Of a stretch of 64,000 bases of DNA, positions 1-8,460 are shown piece after piece. The notes beneath the pieces are model-generated. The model saw only the letters and a list, made by a program, of their open reading frames with translations, was not told the DNA's origin and searched no databases. Location: contig CAWDZQ010000004.1 of assembly GCA_963807065.1 (NCBI GenBank), forward strand, positions 1,302,001 through 1,366,000, written 5' to 3'. The position numbers and the translations under genes were made by a program. Origin of the DNA: CAWAND01 sp963807065. GTDB taxonomy: Bacteria > Chloroflexota > Anaerolineae > Anaerolineales > E44-bin32. The stretch's first letter is position 1. Each line of letters starts with the position of its first letter.

Positions 1-57
1 AACACGCCGCGGCAGGTGATCTACGTCCCCGGCCGGCTGGTGAGCATCGTGGTGTGA
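1..57 (+). CDS. C-terminal end of an unidentified protein (partial)
   Basis: An open frame enters from the left edge and closes at a TGA after 18 codons, ending in PGRLVSIVV. The piece is too short to assign to a family. It is followed by a GC-rich hairpin, consistent with the end of a transcription unit, and ridA lies downstream on the same strand. The rest of the gene lies outside the window. Confidence 0.55.
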   Translation, partial: NTPRQVIYVPGRLVSIVV

Positions 58-102
58 GCCCACCGGCCCGACGAAAACCCACTCTATCTTGCGCGCCCCT
101 CG

Positions 103-131
103 GCAGGGGCACAGCACTGCTGTGCCCCTGC
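103..131 (+). terminator. GC-rich hairpin, possible terminator of the upstream gene
   Basis: Perfect 12-bp inverted repeat (GCAGGGGCACAG at 103-114, complement at 120-131) around a 5-base loop. There is no clear T-run after it, so an intrinsic terminator is only probable. It lies between the left-edge gene and ridA. Confidence 0.45.
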
Positions 132-184
132 TGCTCTCTGGCGTAGAATGCAATCACAAACAAGACAACCAGGAGGTGCACAGT

Positions 185-595
185 ATGAATCACCAGCATG
201 AACGCCGCGTGATCCAGGCGGACGGTGCGGCCGCCCCTATTGGCCCCTATTCGCAGGCCATAGGATTTGGCCCATTTGTCTTCGCCTCGGGATCGGCGGG
301 AATCGATCCTTCGTCGGGCGAGCTTGCGGCCGGCGGCATTGAAGCCGAAACTCGACAGGCCCTTCAAAACCTCAAACACATCCTGGAAGCCGGCGGATCG
401 ACCCTGGATCAGGTGGTCAAGACCACGGTGTTCATGGTGGATCTAGGGGAATTTCCCAAGATGAACGGCGTCTACGGAGAATTCTTTGCTGCGATGCCCC
501 CGGCGCGGTCAACGGTTGAGGTTGCCGCCCTCCCCAAGGGCGCGCGAGTAGAAATTGATGCCATTGCCACCCTGGCCGACCGAGCAATAAGCTGA
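185..595 (+). CDS. ridA: RidA/YjgF/UK114 family enamine/imine deaminase
   Basis: A 136-residue protein of the RidA family, which hydrolyses reactive 2-aminoacrylate and related enamines released by PLP enzymes. It has the family signature PARSTVEVAALPKGARVEID near the C-terminus, including the arginine that binds the substrate carboxylate, and the N-terminal APIGPYSQA motif. The ATG at 185 follows AGGAGG at good spacing and gives the usual family length. An upstream in-frame ATG at 89 would add 32 unrelated residues. A weak -10 (TAGAAT, 144-149) precedes it. The two-component genes follow on the same strand. Confidence 0.93.
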   Translation: MNHQHERRVIQADGAAAPIGPYSQAIGFGPFVFASGSAGIDPSSGELAAGGIEAETRQALQNLKHILEAGGSTLDQVVKTTVFMVDLGEFPKMNGVYGEFFAAMPPARSTVEVAALPKGARVEIDAIATLADRAIS

Positions 596-646
596 GGTCA
601 AGCGCGTTCGCATGGCAGGCGAATGCGGGGGAAGGCAGGATGGGAC

Positions 647-1330
647 ATGGGTGGTGAACTCGTCTTGGTGGTTGATGATGAGGCCAACATTCGTGATCTG
701 TGCCGCATGTACTTCGAGCGAGACGGGTTTCGTGTCCAAACTGCGGACACTGGGCCCGCTGCGCTCGAGCGAGTTGCTGCCGACTCGCCCAGTCTGGTCG
801 TCCTCGATTTGATGCTGCCCGACCTCGACGGCTATGAGGTCTGCCGCCGACTTCGGGCAGACTCGGATGTCCCGATCATCATGCTTACGGCCCGCGGCGA
901 CGACGTTGACAAGATTGTCGGTCTCGAGCTCGGGGCGGACGATTACCTGACCAAGCCCTTCAATCCCAGAGAGCTCGTTGCCCGAGCCAAAGCCATCCTG
1001 CGCCGGGCCCGCCCGGTACCGCCCAATTCGGCGGCGCCCATTTCGGTCGGCGACTTGCACATCGACTCGGATCGACATGAGGTCACTGTCGCCGGACATT
1101 CGATCGAGCTGCGGGCCAAGGAGTTCGACCTGCTCCGGGTGTTGGCTTCCCATCAAGGGTTTGTCTTCACGCGTGAAAAACTCCTGGATCAGGTCTGGGG
1201 GTATGACTTCTATGGCCAAACCCGCACGGTGGACGTTCACGTCGCCCAATTGCGTAAGCATCTCGCCCATTCTCAGGTGGTCCGGATCGAAACTATCACC
1301 GGCGTGGGGTACAAACTGGTGGCCGATTGA
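647..1330 (+). CDS. OmpR/PhoB-family response regulator
   Basis: A receiver domain (about residues 1-115) carries the acidic pair VVDDE, phospho-acceptor Asp in VVLDLMLPD, and the conserved Lys in YLTKPFNP. A C-terminal winged-helix DNA-binding domain (about 130-225) has the typical RTVDVHVAQLRKHL and GVGYKL motifs. The ATG at 647 puts the start just ahead of the first beta strand. An in-frame ATG at 623 is possible. The stop overlaps the start of the sensor kinase gene (TGATG), so the two are translationally coupled and form a cognate pair. Target genes cannot be inferred; the metalloprotease downstream is one candidate. Confidence 0.93.
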   Translation: MGGELVLVVDDEANIRDLCRMYFERDGFRVQTADTGPAALERVAADSPSLVVLDLMLPDLDGYEVCRRLRADSDVPIIMLTARGDDVDKIVGLELGADDYLTKPFNPRELVARAKAILRRARPVPPNSAAPISVGDLHIDSDRHEVTVAGHSIELRAKEFDLLRVLASHQGFVFTREKLLDQVWGYDFYGQTRTVDVHVAQLRKHLAHSQVVRIETITGVGYKLVAD

Positions 1331-2766
1331 TGCTGGTCTCACTGCGAGCCCGACTTCTCCTCAGCTATCTCCTGGTCGCCGGGCTGGTGCTGGCATTGGT
1401 CGGGGTCAGCTTCTTCACCTTCCTGGTGAACAATCCCTTTGGGGACGGGCTTGTTTACCAACGACTGGAGACTATCGCCACGACCATCACGCTGCGCGAG
1501 AGCGGGGCCGCCCCTGCCAGCCAGCTGCGAACGTTGAGCCGCCTGCTCTTACTCCTGGGTGGTCGTCTTCAGGCCCGGGCTCTGGTGCTCTCGAGCGGGG
1601 GCGAGGTTATCCTCGACACCAATCCCCAAGCCTCCCTTCCCACGCCGGAGGACCTGCTCGGGCTGGGCAGCCGGACGGATGCAGCAGAAGGGCGATATGA
1701 AGAAGTCTCCGGCCGCGTCTGGCTGTATGTTGTCCAGCCGTTGGACGCGCGCCGCAATTTGGTGGTTTCGGCGCCTCGCCTGAGCCTGCGGACGGCGCCT
1801 TATGCCCTGGCGCTGGAGGGATTGCCTGGCCCGATTTTGGCTGCCGCTGGGCTGGCCTTGGTGGTCTCCTTGGTTCTGGCGTGGCTCTTGGCCCGCTGGA
1901 TATCAGCCCCCTTGAGGCGCATGTCTCGAGCGGCCCGCCAAGTGGCCGGTGGCGATTATCAGGTGAGAATTGTGCCCTCCGGGCCGCAGGAGGCTCAGGA
2001 CGTGGCTCGGGCTTTCAACCACATGGTGGATGAGGTCCGCCAGGGGCAACGCGTCCAACGCGATTTTGTGGCCAACGTTTCCCATGAGCTAAAGACCCCT
2101 CTCACTTCGATTCAGGGCTTCGCCCAGGCCATCAAAGATGGGGCTGTGTCGGACGCCGAGGGCCGGCGCCACGCCGCTCAGGTGATCTACGATGAAGCGG
2201 ATCGTCTGCGGCGTCTGGTTGAAGCGCTGTTGGACCTGGCTCGTCTGGAATCCGGGCAGAGCGATATGGCCAGACAAGCCGTCGACACGGCTGCCATCCT
2301 CGCCCGCGTAGCCGATCAGCAAGCGATCGTTGCTGCAGGACGCCAGATTCAAATCATCCGGGATTGGTCGCCAGATCTACCGACGCTGGTCGGCGATGGG
2401 GATCGGCTGGCCCAGGTCTTTATCAACCTGATCGACAACGCCATTCGCCACTCCTCTGCCGCCGGCGAGGTCAGGGTGGCCGCCAGCGTGAACAACGGTT
2501 GGATGAGAGTCGGCGTCGAAGACCATGGACCGGGCATCTCGCCTGAGGACCAGGGACGGATCTTCGAGCGTTTCTACAAACTGGATAAGGCGCGCGCCAG
2601 CACTGGAGGGCGCGGGTCCGGGCTGGGTCTGGCCATCTCGCGCGAGATCGTGAGCGCTCACGGAGGGCACATTGAGCTCTTGAGTTCGCCGGGCCACGGC
2701 AGCCGATTTACCGTCGTCCTGCCTCTCTCACGTCCTGACGATACGACCCAGGCCCGTCGCCGATGA
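1330..2766 (+). CDS. Sensor histidine kinase (HAMP, HisKA, HATPase)
   Basis: A 478-residue membrane sensor kinase. There is a transmembrane segment near residues 8-32, an extracytoplasmic sensor region of about 125 residues, a second membrane segment near 160-185, a HAMP linker, then HisKA with the phospho-acceptor in SHELKTPLTSIQGF. The HATPase domain shows the N box (NLIDNAIRHS), G1 (DHGPGIS), F box (IFERFYK) and G2 (GSGLGLAI). The ATG at 1330 overlaps the response regulator stop. A TTG three bases earlier is less likely. The sensed signal is unknown. Confidence 0.93.
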   Translation: MLVSLRARLLLSYLLVAGLVLALVGVSFFTFLVNNPFGDGLVYQRLETIATTITLRESGAAPASQLRTLSRLLLLLGGRLQARALVLSSGGEVILDTNPQASLPTPEDLLGLGSRTDAAEGRYEEVSGRVWLYVVQPLDARRNLVVSAPRLSLRTAPYALALEGLPGPILAAAGLALVVSLVLAWLLARWISAPLRRMSRAARQVAGGDYQVRIVPSGPQEAQDVARAFNHMVDEVRQGQRVQRDFVANVSHELKTPLTSIQGFAQAIKDGAVSDAEGRRHAAQVIYDEADRLRRLVEALLDLARLESGQSDMARQAVDTAAILARVADQQAIVAAGRQIQIIRDWSPDLPTLVGDGDRLAQVFINLIDNAIRHSSAAGEVRVAASVNNGWMRVGVEDHGPGISPEDQGRIFERFYKLDKARASTGGRGSGLGLAISREIVSAHGGHIELLSSPGHGSRFTVVLPLSRPDDTTQARRR

Positions 2767-2772
2767 TATAAT
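2764..2772 (+). promoter_or_regulatory. Extended -10 promoter for the metalloprotease gene
   Basis: TGATATAAT: a consensus TATAAT at 2767-2772 with an upstream TG. It overlaps the end of the histidine kinase and lies 32 bases before the start at 2805. The following CCGCC resembles the sequence after other -10 elements in this window. Confidence 0.6.
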
Positions 2773-2804
2773 CCGCCGAGCTTTTTAAAGCTCGGGAGGG
2801 CTGC

Positions 2805-4853
2805 ATGGATTCAGAGAAAAGTACTGCAGGGAAGTGGCTCGTCTTTGGCCTGCTGGGCACGCTGCTCCTCTGCATGTGCCTCGTGATCGCCGCGGGCGCC
2901 GGATCTGCCCTGTTCATCAGCCGGGCCGCATCGGTCAGCAATGGGCCGGTACAGGTCACGGCCGAGGGCCAGCTTCCCACACAATCGAGTGCCCCTCAAG
3001 CGACATCTGGGCCCACGCCGATCCCGGATGCAGCCGTTCAAAGTGAACAAACCCTGATGCAGGCCGAAGTCCCCATTGCCGACCCGATCTCATTGGCGGA
3101 GCGTTTCCGCGGCATTGAGAATATCCCCGACGTGGTGGCCACATCAGCCGCACCCGTCTCGGTGGGAACGGTCGAGTCCTTTTGGGCTTCGGATCCCGAG
3201 ACCCAAGATAATTTCCAGGTGCAGGCAAAACTCGTCTACGCCACGAATCACGCTTATTTCTGGGTTGAGCAGGGCGTCAACTACAACCCGAGCGACGTCA
3301 AACAACTGATGGACACCTTCGAAAACAAGATCTACCCAACCGATAGGGAGTTCTTCGGCAGCGAGTGGTCGCCCGGCGTGGACGGCGACGTCCATCTCTA
3401 TCTTCTGTTTGCGCGTGGCTTGGGCAGCTCGATCGCCGGGTATTTCTCATCTCAGGATTCGTACTCTTCCCAGGTTCACAAGTACTCCAACCAGCACGAG
3501 ATGTTCTACCTGAGCGCCGACAACCTCAACCTCTCCGATGAATTTACCTACGGAGTTCTGGCGCACGAGTTTCAGCACATGATCCACTGGCACCTGGACC
3601 GCAACGAAGAGACCTGGATGAACGAAGGGTTTTCCGAGCTCGCCTCGTTGCTGAACAAATACGATGTGGGCGGATTCGACTACCTGTATGCTCACGACAC
3701 CGACAAGAACTTGACCTATTGGCCTTCTGAACCCGGCACGACGGGAGCATATTACGGGCATTCGTTCTTGTTCCTGAGCTATTTCCTACAACGCTTCGGC
3801 CATGAGGCCACTCAGGCGCTGGTGGCCAATCCCGATAACGGTCTCAACTCGGTTGATGAAACGCTGAACAGCCTGGGCGAAACCGATGCCCAAACCGGAA
3901 ACCCCATCACGGCGGATGATGTGTACCGCGATTGGGGTGCGGCGATGGTCCTCCAGGATGCCAGCGTGGGCGATGGCCGCTATGCCATCACCGAGTACCC
4001 TTCGGCCCCTCGCGCATCGGTCACGGACCAATTCGACTCCTGCCCCATGGGCCCCCAAAATCGGACCGTCAATCAATATGGTGTCGACTACATGGAGATC
4101 TCATGTGAGGGGCAGCACACCATCCATTTCAATGGGACAAGCCTCGTGCCGGTGATGCCGGCAGACCCTCACACAGGAGATTTCGACTTCTACTCCAATA
4201 AGGGCGATGAGTCAGACATGACGCTGACGCGGTCATTCGATTTCACCGGAACCCAGGGCGCGATCAATTTCAGTTATTGGACCTGGTTCGACATCGAAGA
4301 CGGTTGGGATTATGTCTACCTAGAAGCTTCCGACGACAACGGAGCCAACTGGAAAATCCTGAAGACCCCCTCCGGCACGGATCGGGATCCTTCAGGCAAT
4401 GCCTATGGATGGGGCTACACCGGGATGAGTGGGGGGAGCGGTCAACAGGCAACTTGGATCAAGGAATCGGTCGACCTCAGCCAGTACGCCGGCAAAAAGA
4501 TACAGCTTCGGTTTGAGTACGTTACAGACGCTGCGGTCAACGGCGAAGGGTTCTTGCTCGACGATCTCTCGATTGATGCCGTCAACTACTCGGAAGGCTT
4601 CGAGCAGGATGATGGGGGATGGCAAGGGAACGGTTTCGTGCGTCTCTTCAATCGTTTGCCTCAAACGTACCAGGTGGATTTGATCAGCGAAGGGAGTGCG
4701 CCGAAGGTGCAGGTCGTCACGCTTGACGTCAACCGCGATGCTGACATCCCGGTGAACATTGGCGGTGATGTGGATCAGGTGATCCTGATGGTCATTGGCA
4801 CAACGCGCCACACCTGGCAGGAGAGCTCCTACACAGTGGCCATATCGCCGTGA
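2805..4853 (+). CDS. Secreted, membrane-anchored zinc metalloprotease, M6/immune inhibitor A-like
   Basis: A 682-residue protein with one N-terminal membrane segment (about residues 11-35), a Ser/Thr/Pro-rich linker, and a gluzincin-like catalytic domain. The zinc motif HEFQH (His254, Glu255, His258) is followed by NEGFSELAS, whose Glu274 is the likely third ligand. Residues about 420-600 form a jelly-roll region resembling the C-terminal part of immune inhibitor A peptidases (SYWTWFDIEDGWDYVYLEAS, LRFEYVTD). GGAGG precedes the ATG. It probably degrades extracellular protein. The substrate and exact M-family assignment are inferred. Confidence 0.82.
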   Translation: MDSEKSTAGKWLVFGLLGTLLLCMCLVIAAGAGSALFISRAASVSNGPVQVTAEGQLPTQSSAPQATSGPTPIPDAAVQSEQTLMQAEVPIADPISLAERFRGIENIPDVVATSAAPVSVGTVESFWASDPETQDNFQVQAKLVYATNHAYFWVEQGVNYNPSDVKQLMDTFENKIYPTDREFFGSEWSPGVDGDVHLYLLFARGLGSSIAGYFSSQDSYSSQVHKYSNQHEMFYLSADNLNLSDEFTYGVLAHEFQHMIHWHLDRNEETWMNEGFSELASLLNKYDVGGFDYLYAHDTDKNLTYWPSEPGTTGAYYGHSFLFLSYFLQRFGHEATQALVANPDNGLNSVDETLNSLGETDAQTGNPITADDVYRDWGAAMVLQDASVGDGRYAITEYPSAPRASVTDQFDSCPMGPQNRTVNQYGVDYMEISCEGQHTIHFNGTSLVPVMPADPHTGDFDFYSNKGDESDMTLTRSFDFTGTQGAINFSYWTWFDIEDGWDYVYLEASDDNGANWKILKTPSGTDRDPSGNAYGWGYTGMSGGSGQQATWIKESVDLSQYAGKKIQLRFEYVTDAAVNGEGFLLDDLSIDAVNYSEGFEQDDGGWQGNGFVRLFNRLPQTYQVDLISEGSAPKVQVVTLDVNRDADIPVNIGGDVDQVILMVIGTTRHTWQESSYTVAISP

Positions 4854-4889
4854 GCCATCCGCCAAGCCGTACCACTTGAATGACGAAAG

Positions 4890-4914
4890 AAGCCGGGCTC
4901 ACAAAGCCCGGCTT
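4890..4914. terminator. Bidirectional intrinsic terminator
   Basis: A 10-bp perfect stem (AAGCCGGGCT / AGCCCGGCTT) with loop CACAA, followed by CTCCATCTT on the plus strand and TCTTTCGTC on the minus. It sits between the convergent metalloprotease and YtxH-like genes. Confidence 0.75.
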
Positions 4915-4940
4915 CTCCATCTTGAACGGATTGGGTCCGC

Positions 4941-5165
4941 TTAAGAGGTTTCAGGTGGTCGCCGCCGCAGCCCTTCCAGTTCGGCTTCCAACTGAGCCTT
5001 TCTCGCTTCGTAGGCGTCACCCATTTCGGACTGGAGGGCTTTGACGCGGTCCAAAGCCGTTGATCGCAGTTCTTCACCGGAAGACGGAGCGAGCATCAGG
5101 GCGATCACGGATCCGACCAGGGCGCCGCAGAAGGCACCCAGAGTGAAGTTCATGAATCGGCGCAT
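4941..5165 (-). CDS. YtxH domain-containing small membrane protein
   Basis: A 74-residue protein with a Gly/Ala-rich membrane segment (GAFCGALVGSVIALMLAPSSG) and then a charged helix rich in Glu, Arg and Ala that probably forms a coiled coil. This is the YtxH/general-stress layout, where the conserved LLAPxSGEELR-type turn links membrane and helix. The ATG at 5165 lies 8 bases after AGGAGG; an in-frame GTG at 5174 overlaps that site and is less likely. Function is unknown; relatives are often stress-induced. Confidence 0.8.
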   Translation of the reverse strand: MRRFMNFTLGAFCGALVGSVIALMLAPSSGEELRSTALDRVKALQSEMGDAYEARKAQLEAELEGLRRRPPETS

Positions 5166-5385
5166 GGTTCTCACCTCCTGTGGTCCCTCGATTAAACCAT
5201 ACTTCTTTGGAGGGGCCGCGGCCTGTTTCAGAGGACTCGCCCATGCAAGCGGGCCGCTCCACGCCCAAGAGGGTACACTGATTGAGGAGGCGGCAGGTCA
5301 TGACCGGGAGGTGGGATGTCCCAGTAAGTTCAGCAGACGACCCCGTCTGAGCCAATGAACGAATTCAAGGGAGAGTTGACTTGAT

Positions 5386-5823
5386 ATGCGAGTTGTGGTC
5401 CAGAGGGTCCGCCACGGCCGGGTGAGCGTGGGTGAACAGGTCCTCGGGGAAATCGGGAAGGGGTTCGTTATTCTGGTGGGCGTCGGTGAGGGAGACGTCT
5501 CGGGTCAGGTCGACTGGCTTGCGGCCAAGTGCGCCGATCTTCGGGTCTTTGAAGACGCCGAAGGCAAGATGAATCTGTCGCTCAAGGACGTCGGTGGTGA
5601 AGCCCTGGTGGTTTCCCAATTTACATTGCTGGGGGATACCGACAAGGGCCGGCGGCCCAGCTTCGTCCATGCGGCGGCCCCGGAGGTCGCCGAGCCGCTG
5701 GTCGAGAGATTTGCCTACCAGATGGCGCAAGCGGGCATCCCAACTCGAGTAGGACGGTTTGGCGCCCACATGTTGGTGGAAATCGAGAATGATGGACCGG
5801 TGACGATCCTGATGGAGAAATGA
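5386..5823 (+). CDS. dtd: D-aminoacyl-tRNA deacylase
   Basis: A 145-residue cytoplasmic enzyme that hydrolyses D-aminoacyl-tRNA (and glycyl-tRNA-Ala), preventing D-amino acids entering protein. It begins MRVVVQRV, typical of the family, and has both active-site motifs: SQFTLLGDT (DTD SQxxL motif) and the C-terminal NDGPVTI (Gly-cisPro motif). Length matches the family. A strong terminator overlaps its stop codon. The alanine racemase at 58.8 kb supplies the D-amino acids that make such an enzyme useful, although the two are not linked. Confidence 0.95.
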   Translation: MRVVVQRVRHGRVSVGEQVLGEIGKGFVILVGVGEGDVSGQVDWLAAKCADLRVFEDAEGKMNLSLKDVGGEALVVSQFTLLGDTDKGRRPSFVHAAAPEVAEPLVERFAYQMAQAGIPTRVGRFGAHMLVEIENDGPVTILMEK

Positions 5824-5850
5824 TCCCCGGGAGGCAGCTCCCGGGGGTCA
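5821..5850. terminator. Terminator shared by dtd and the convergent membrane gene
   Basis: A 13-bp stem with one G-T wobble (TGATCCCCGGGAG / CTCCCGGGGGTCA) and a 4-base loop, including the dtd stop codon. It lies in the 33-base gap between convergent genes. Confidence 0.7.
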
Positions 5851-5856
5851 TTCTGG

Positions 5857-6597
5857 CTAGGTTGAGATTTGCATGACGGGAGCGCGGGCCGGCTCATCGG
5901 AAGGTTCCGGGCGGGCCGCAACTTGGAAGCCGATGAACATCAGGATGGCCGCGAACAGCTCGCCCAGGTACAGAAACTCACCGTAGCCCAGGCGGGTGAG
6001 GGTGCTGGCTGCGCCGATCGAGAGCGCTCCGGCGGCGATGAGCACATTGCCTATCACCCGATTAGGCATGACGCGTTTTCGCCAGAAGAGGAACGCTGAC
6101 CAGATGGCGCCGCCCACCAAAGTGAGCAAACCGTAGATGTTGAAGAACGGCGTGGCCAGACGCACCGAGGCGCCATCGGAGATCGCCGGCATAATGTCGC
6201 GGTACTGATCACTTACCGGAAGGGCGGTCGTGAAGTGTGAAGCATCCAGCCGAGGCATGATGCTCAGCATGAGGCCGAGCGCAACCAGGCTCCCAAGCGT
6301 GAGGAGCGCCGTGATGACGTGGATCCACTTCTTGCGGTAGAGAAGAGCCAGCGTGCCATGGCCTATCCAGGCAGCATTGAGGGCGGCTCCGAAGAGGTAC
6401 CACACGAAGAACACCCATCGATTCCATCCGAGAGACAGGTAGGCCTCGGCGAAGCTCCCGGCGCCGAACATGGCCAGGCCAATTCCCCAATACAAGAAGT
6501 GGAGCCTCTTTCGCACGACGAAGCGTTGCAGCACAGCCAAAGTGAATACCAACATCACGGCAGTTGAGAAAAACGGCAGAATTTGGTTCACATTCAT
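5857..6597 (-). CDS. Polytopic membrane protein of unknown function
   Basis: A 246-residue protein with about seven hydrophobic segments, short loops and a soluble C-terminal tail (after about residue 228). No catalytic motif was recognised. One longer extracytoplasmic loop (about residues 115-145) separates the first four segments from the last three. The ATG at 6597 lies downstream of AAGGAG at good spacing; an in-frame GTG at 6606 overlaps that site. A small single-span protein gene lies upstream on the same strand, possibly co-transcribed. Confidence 0.7.
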   Translation of the reverse strand: MNVNQILPFFSTAVMLVFTLAVLQRFVVRKRLHFLYWGIGLAMFGAGSFAEAYLSLGWNRWVFFVWYLFGAALNAAWIGHGTLALLYRKKWIHVITALLTLGSLVALGLMLSIMPRLDASHFTTALPVSDQYRDIMPAISDGASVRLATPFFNIYGLLTLVGGAIWSAFLFWRKRVMPNRVIGNVLIAAGALSIGAASTLTRLGYGEFLYLGELFAAILMFIGFQVAARPEPSDEPARAPVMQIST

Positions 6598-6645
6598 TCT
6601 TTCCACTCCTTGAAATGGGTTAGGTAACCTGCCAGACGCGGCGGC

Positions 6646-6864
6646 TTATCGAAAAGGGACAATGCCAAGCAGGACCCCGGCCGCGAACAAGATCAGGACC
6701 ACGGTGACGATTCCAAAAACAGCCAACACAACTGGGACAACACGTTCAAAGAGCATAGAGTCCGTCGGCATACGAGATTTGCCCCGCACGATGACTCGGG
6801 CCTGATTTTCAACTCTTTCCACCGGATTTCCCGGTCCTTCTTTGTCCACTATTTCCTCGGTCAT
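6646..6864 (-). CDS. Small single-span membrane protein, unknown
   Basis: 72 residues: a charged N-terminal half (MTEEIVDKEGPG, about residues 1-38) followed by a strong hydrophobic segment (about 42-68, VVPVVLAVFGIVTVVLILFA) ending at the C-terminus. No family recognised. It lies between the HTH regulator gene and the polytopic membrane gene, all on the minus strand. Coding status rests on the well-formed membrane segment and the open frame. Confidence 0.5.
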   Translation of the reverse strand: MTEEIVDKEGPGNPVERVENQARVIVRGKSRMPTDSMLFERVVPVVLAVFGIVTVVLILFAAGVLLGIVPFR

Positions 6865-6901
6865 GGCGCCACCTGACTCAGCTAATCAACTCTCACCGGT
6901 T

Positions 6902-7531
6902 TCATGCTTGGACTTCGAATCCGTCGAGCACGGCCAACTGGTACACGTTCAGAAGCTTGGTCAACCGGCCGAAAAGCGGTCCGTGGCTTCCGCCGGGGAT
7001 CGGATCACCAGCCGACAATCCAAATGCCGTTTCGATCACGCGGTCGCGAAAGAACAGACTGGCCTGCATCGCCTCCGCCAACGACAGGCCGATTCTCCGC
7101 GCCGTTTCGGCGTGTTGTTGGCCGATGGCCATGACTTCATCCAGAATGTGTTGGTCATTGGAATCCCCCGAAACATATCGCAAGATCAGCCCAAGCAGGC
7201 GGCGGCCCAGGTCACGCTGCTCCTTGCGGGCGTCGTCGTCGTAGGCCCGAAGCCAATTGGCATTGTCTGCGGTGGCAATCTCGGTTCGGGTGATGGAAAG
7301 AGCCCGGTGTGTCCAGTTCGCCGAAAGATCCGAATGGGCTTCATGGCGCTGCCGGTACTCAAAGGCCCTGATGTCCTCCAGCGCGAATCTCCGATGCCCC
7401 CCCGGGGTAATCATCGCTGGCAGCTTGCCGCCATCCGCCCAGCGGCGGATGGTGTTGGCATGCACACCAAGGTAGTCTGCTGCCTGTGACGTGCTCAGCC
7501 AATTCGGTAGAGGGGCTAATTCTGAAGACAC
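6902..7531 (-). CDS. MerR/excisionase-type HTH regulator with an all-helical C-terminal domain
   Basis: About 209 residues. The N-terminal half has a MerR/excisionase helix-turn-helix (STSQAADYLGVHANTIRRWA, then a wing GKLPAMITPGGHRRF). The remaining 140 residues are predicted helical and end in TKLLNVYQLAVLDGFE; this part resembles the helical N-terminal sensor domain of RsbR-type proteins, which I offer only as a suggestion. The GTG at 7531 is preferred because a -10-like TATATT and tandem ACTAAAG repeats lie upstream of it (7583-7615); an in-frame GTG at 7600 would fall inside that promoter. Confidence 0.75.
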   Translation of the reverse strand: MSSELAPLPNWLSTSQAADYLGVHANTIRRWADGGKLPAMITPGGHRRFALEDIRAFEYRQRHEAHSDLSANWTHRALSITRTEIATADNANWLRAYDDDARKEQRDLGRRLLGLILRYVSGDSNDQHILDEVMAIGQQHAETARRIGLSLAEAMQASLFFRDRVIETAFGLSAGDPIPGGSHGPLFGRLTKLLNVYQLAVLDGFEVQA

Positions 7532-7582
7532 TTCCGGTCCATGTCGCGATCTCTGCCAGACCCATGGAACACAGCCTAGCAA

Positions 7583-7615
7583 AATATAAGCAATCCTCAC
7601 TAAAGTTTACTAAAG
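7583..7615 (-). promoter_or_regulatory. Putative promoter and operator of the HTH regulator
   Basis: On the minus strand a TATATT (7588-7583) is preceded by two direct copies of CTTTAGT (plus-strand ACTAAAG at 7599-7605 and 7609-7615), spaced exactly 10 bp. The AT-rich block stands out from the GC-rich surroundings. Autoregulation is an inference from the helical spacing. Confidence 0.4.
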
Positions 7616-7673
7616 GTACCTGATTCTTGGCAAATATTCAAGGAGGAATGTCTGCGGGAGGCAAGGCCGGATA

Positions 7674-8459
7674 TCATCTGTCCAGTGGGGACTCAAACTC
7701 AAGCAGGGCTGGGTTGGTCCACAATGCGAAATCGAGCTGCACGGCCTCAGCGCCCGATTGAAGCAGGGCCAGGGCATCCGATGGGCTGCTGATCCCACCA
7801 GAAACGACCAGGGGGATAGTCAGGGAGGCGGCCAAATCCTGCGTGCATTTAAGCATGATGGGGTAGACGCCCGGCCCGAAGATCCGGCCGGAAACGGGCG
7901 GCCCCGAGCCGTGATAGGCCCCGCGCCCAGGCACCAGACTTATGGCGGCTGCTCCTGACTTCTGGGCGGTGTCGATTCCTGGCCACCCAGCCCTGATGCC
8001 CAGACGGACGATGACCGGAAGTTCGCTGCCAGCGATGGGGGAGAGCAGCTGCGCTATCTGCGCCGGATCTTCCTGGTCCAGTCCGAGTTCGACTGCAGCT
8101 ACCGAATCCACTGATTCCAACTGGAGGAGCATCTGATTCAGCTCGGCGGGATCATCAACCATCAGGTGAACGATGACCGGAATGTGCATCCGCTGCCATT
8201 GAAGATGGCGTTCCCGGATGACGGCCGTCAGCCCGGGGTTGGGAAGGCCGGTGTGGAGCAGAAAGCCTCCGGGGAAATCTTGAAGGCGGATGCCGTCTGC
8301 GACGCGGCGGGGCGAATACGAGACAGGGTGGGTGACAAAGGCGCCGAGTTTTCGCAAATCGAGGCACGAACTCGTCTCGTCTGAGAATCCGATGGCTCCG
8401 GATGTGTTCATCCAGGGTGGATCGATGTGCACTTCGCGCTTGCCGGAGGAGATGAGCAC
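7674..8459 (-). CDS. PyrD-like (dihydroorotate dehydrogenase family) TIM-barrel protein lacking the catalytic loop
   Basis: 261 residues. The fold signatures of class 1 dihydroorotate dehydrogenase are visible: N-terminal NTSGAIGFSDE, LGAFVTHPVSYSPR, LHTGLPNPGL, and the C-terminal FMN phosphate motif VVSGGISSPSDALALL with GAEAVQLDFALW. However, the usual ELNxSCPN loop, which carries the catalytic Cys, reads ELGLDQED. The protein is also some 40 residues shorter than normal PyrD. It probably binds FMN but may not oxidise dihydroorotate. GTG start at 8459, one base after the stop of the PyrK-like gene. Confidence 0.72.
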   Translation of the reverse strand: MLISSGKREVHIDPPWMNTSGAIGFSDETSSCLDLRKLGAFVTHPVSYSPRRVADGIRLQDFPGGFLLHTGLPNPGLTAVIRERHLQWQRMHIPVIVHLMVDDPAELNQMLLQLESVDSVAAVELGLDQEDPAQIAQLLSPIAGSELPVIVRLGIRAGWPGIDTAQKSGAAAISLVPGRGAYHGSGPPVSGRIFGPGVYPIMLKCTQDLAASLTIPLVVSGGISSPSDALALLQSGAEAVQLDFALWTNPALLEFESPLDR

Positions 8460-8460
8460 G

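Noticed and set aside
509..1342. Long minus-strand frame opposite the response regulator
   Set aside because: It is the antisense of a clear OmpR-family gene and overlaps ridA; no domain features.
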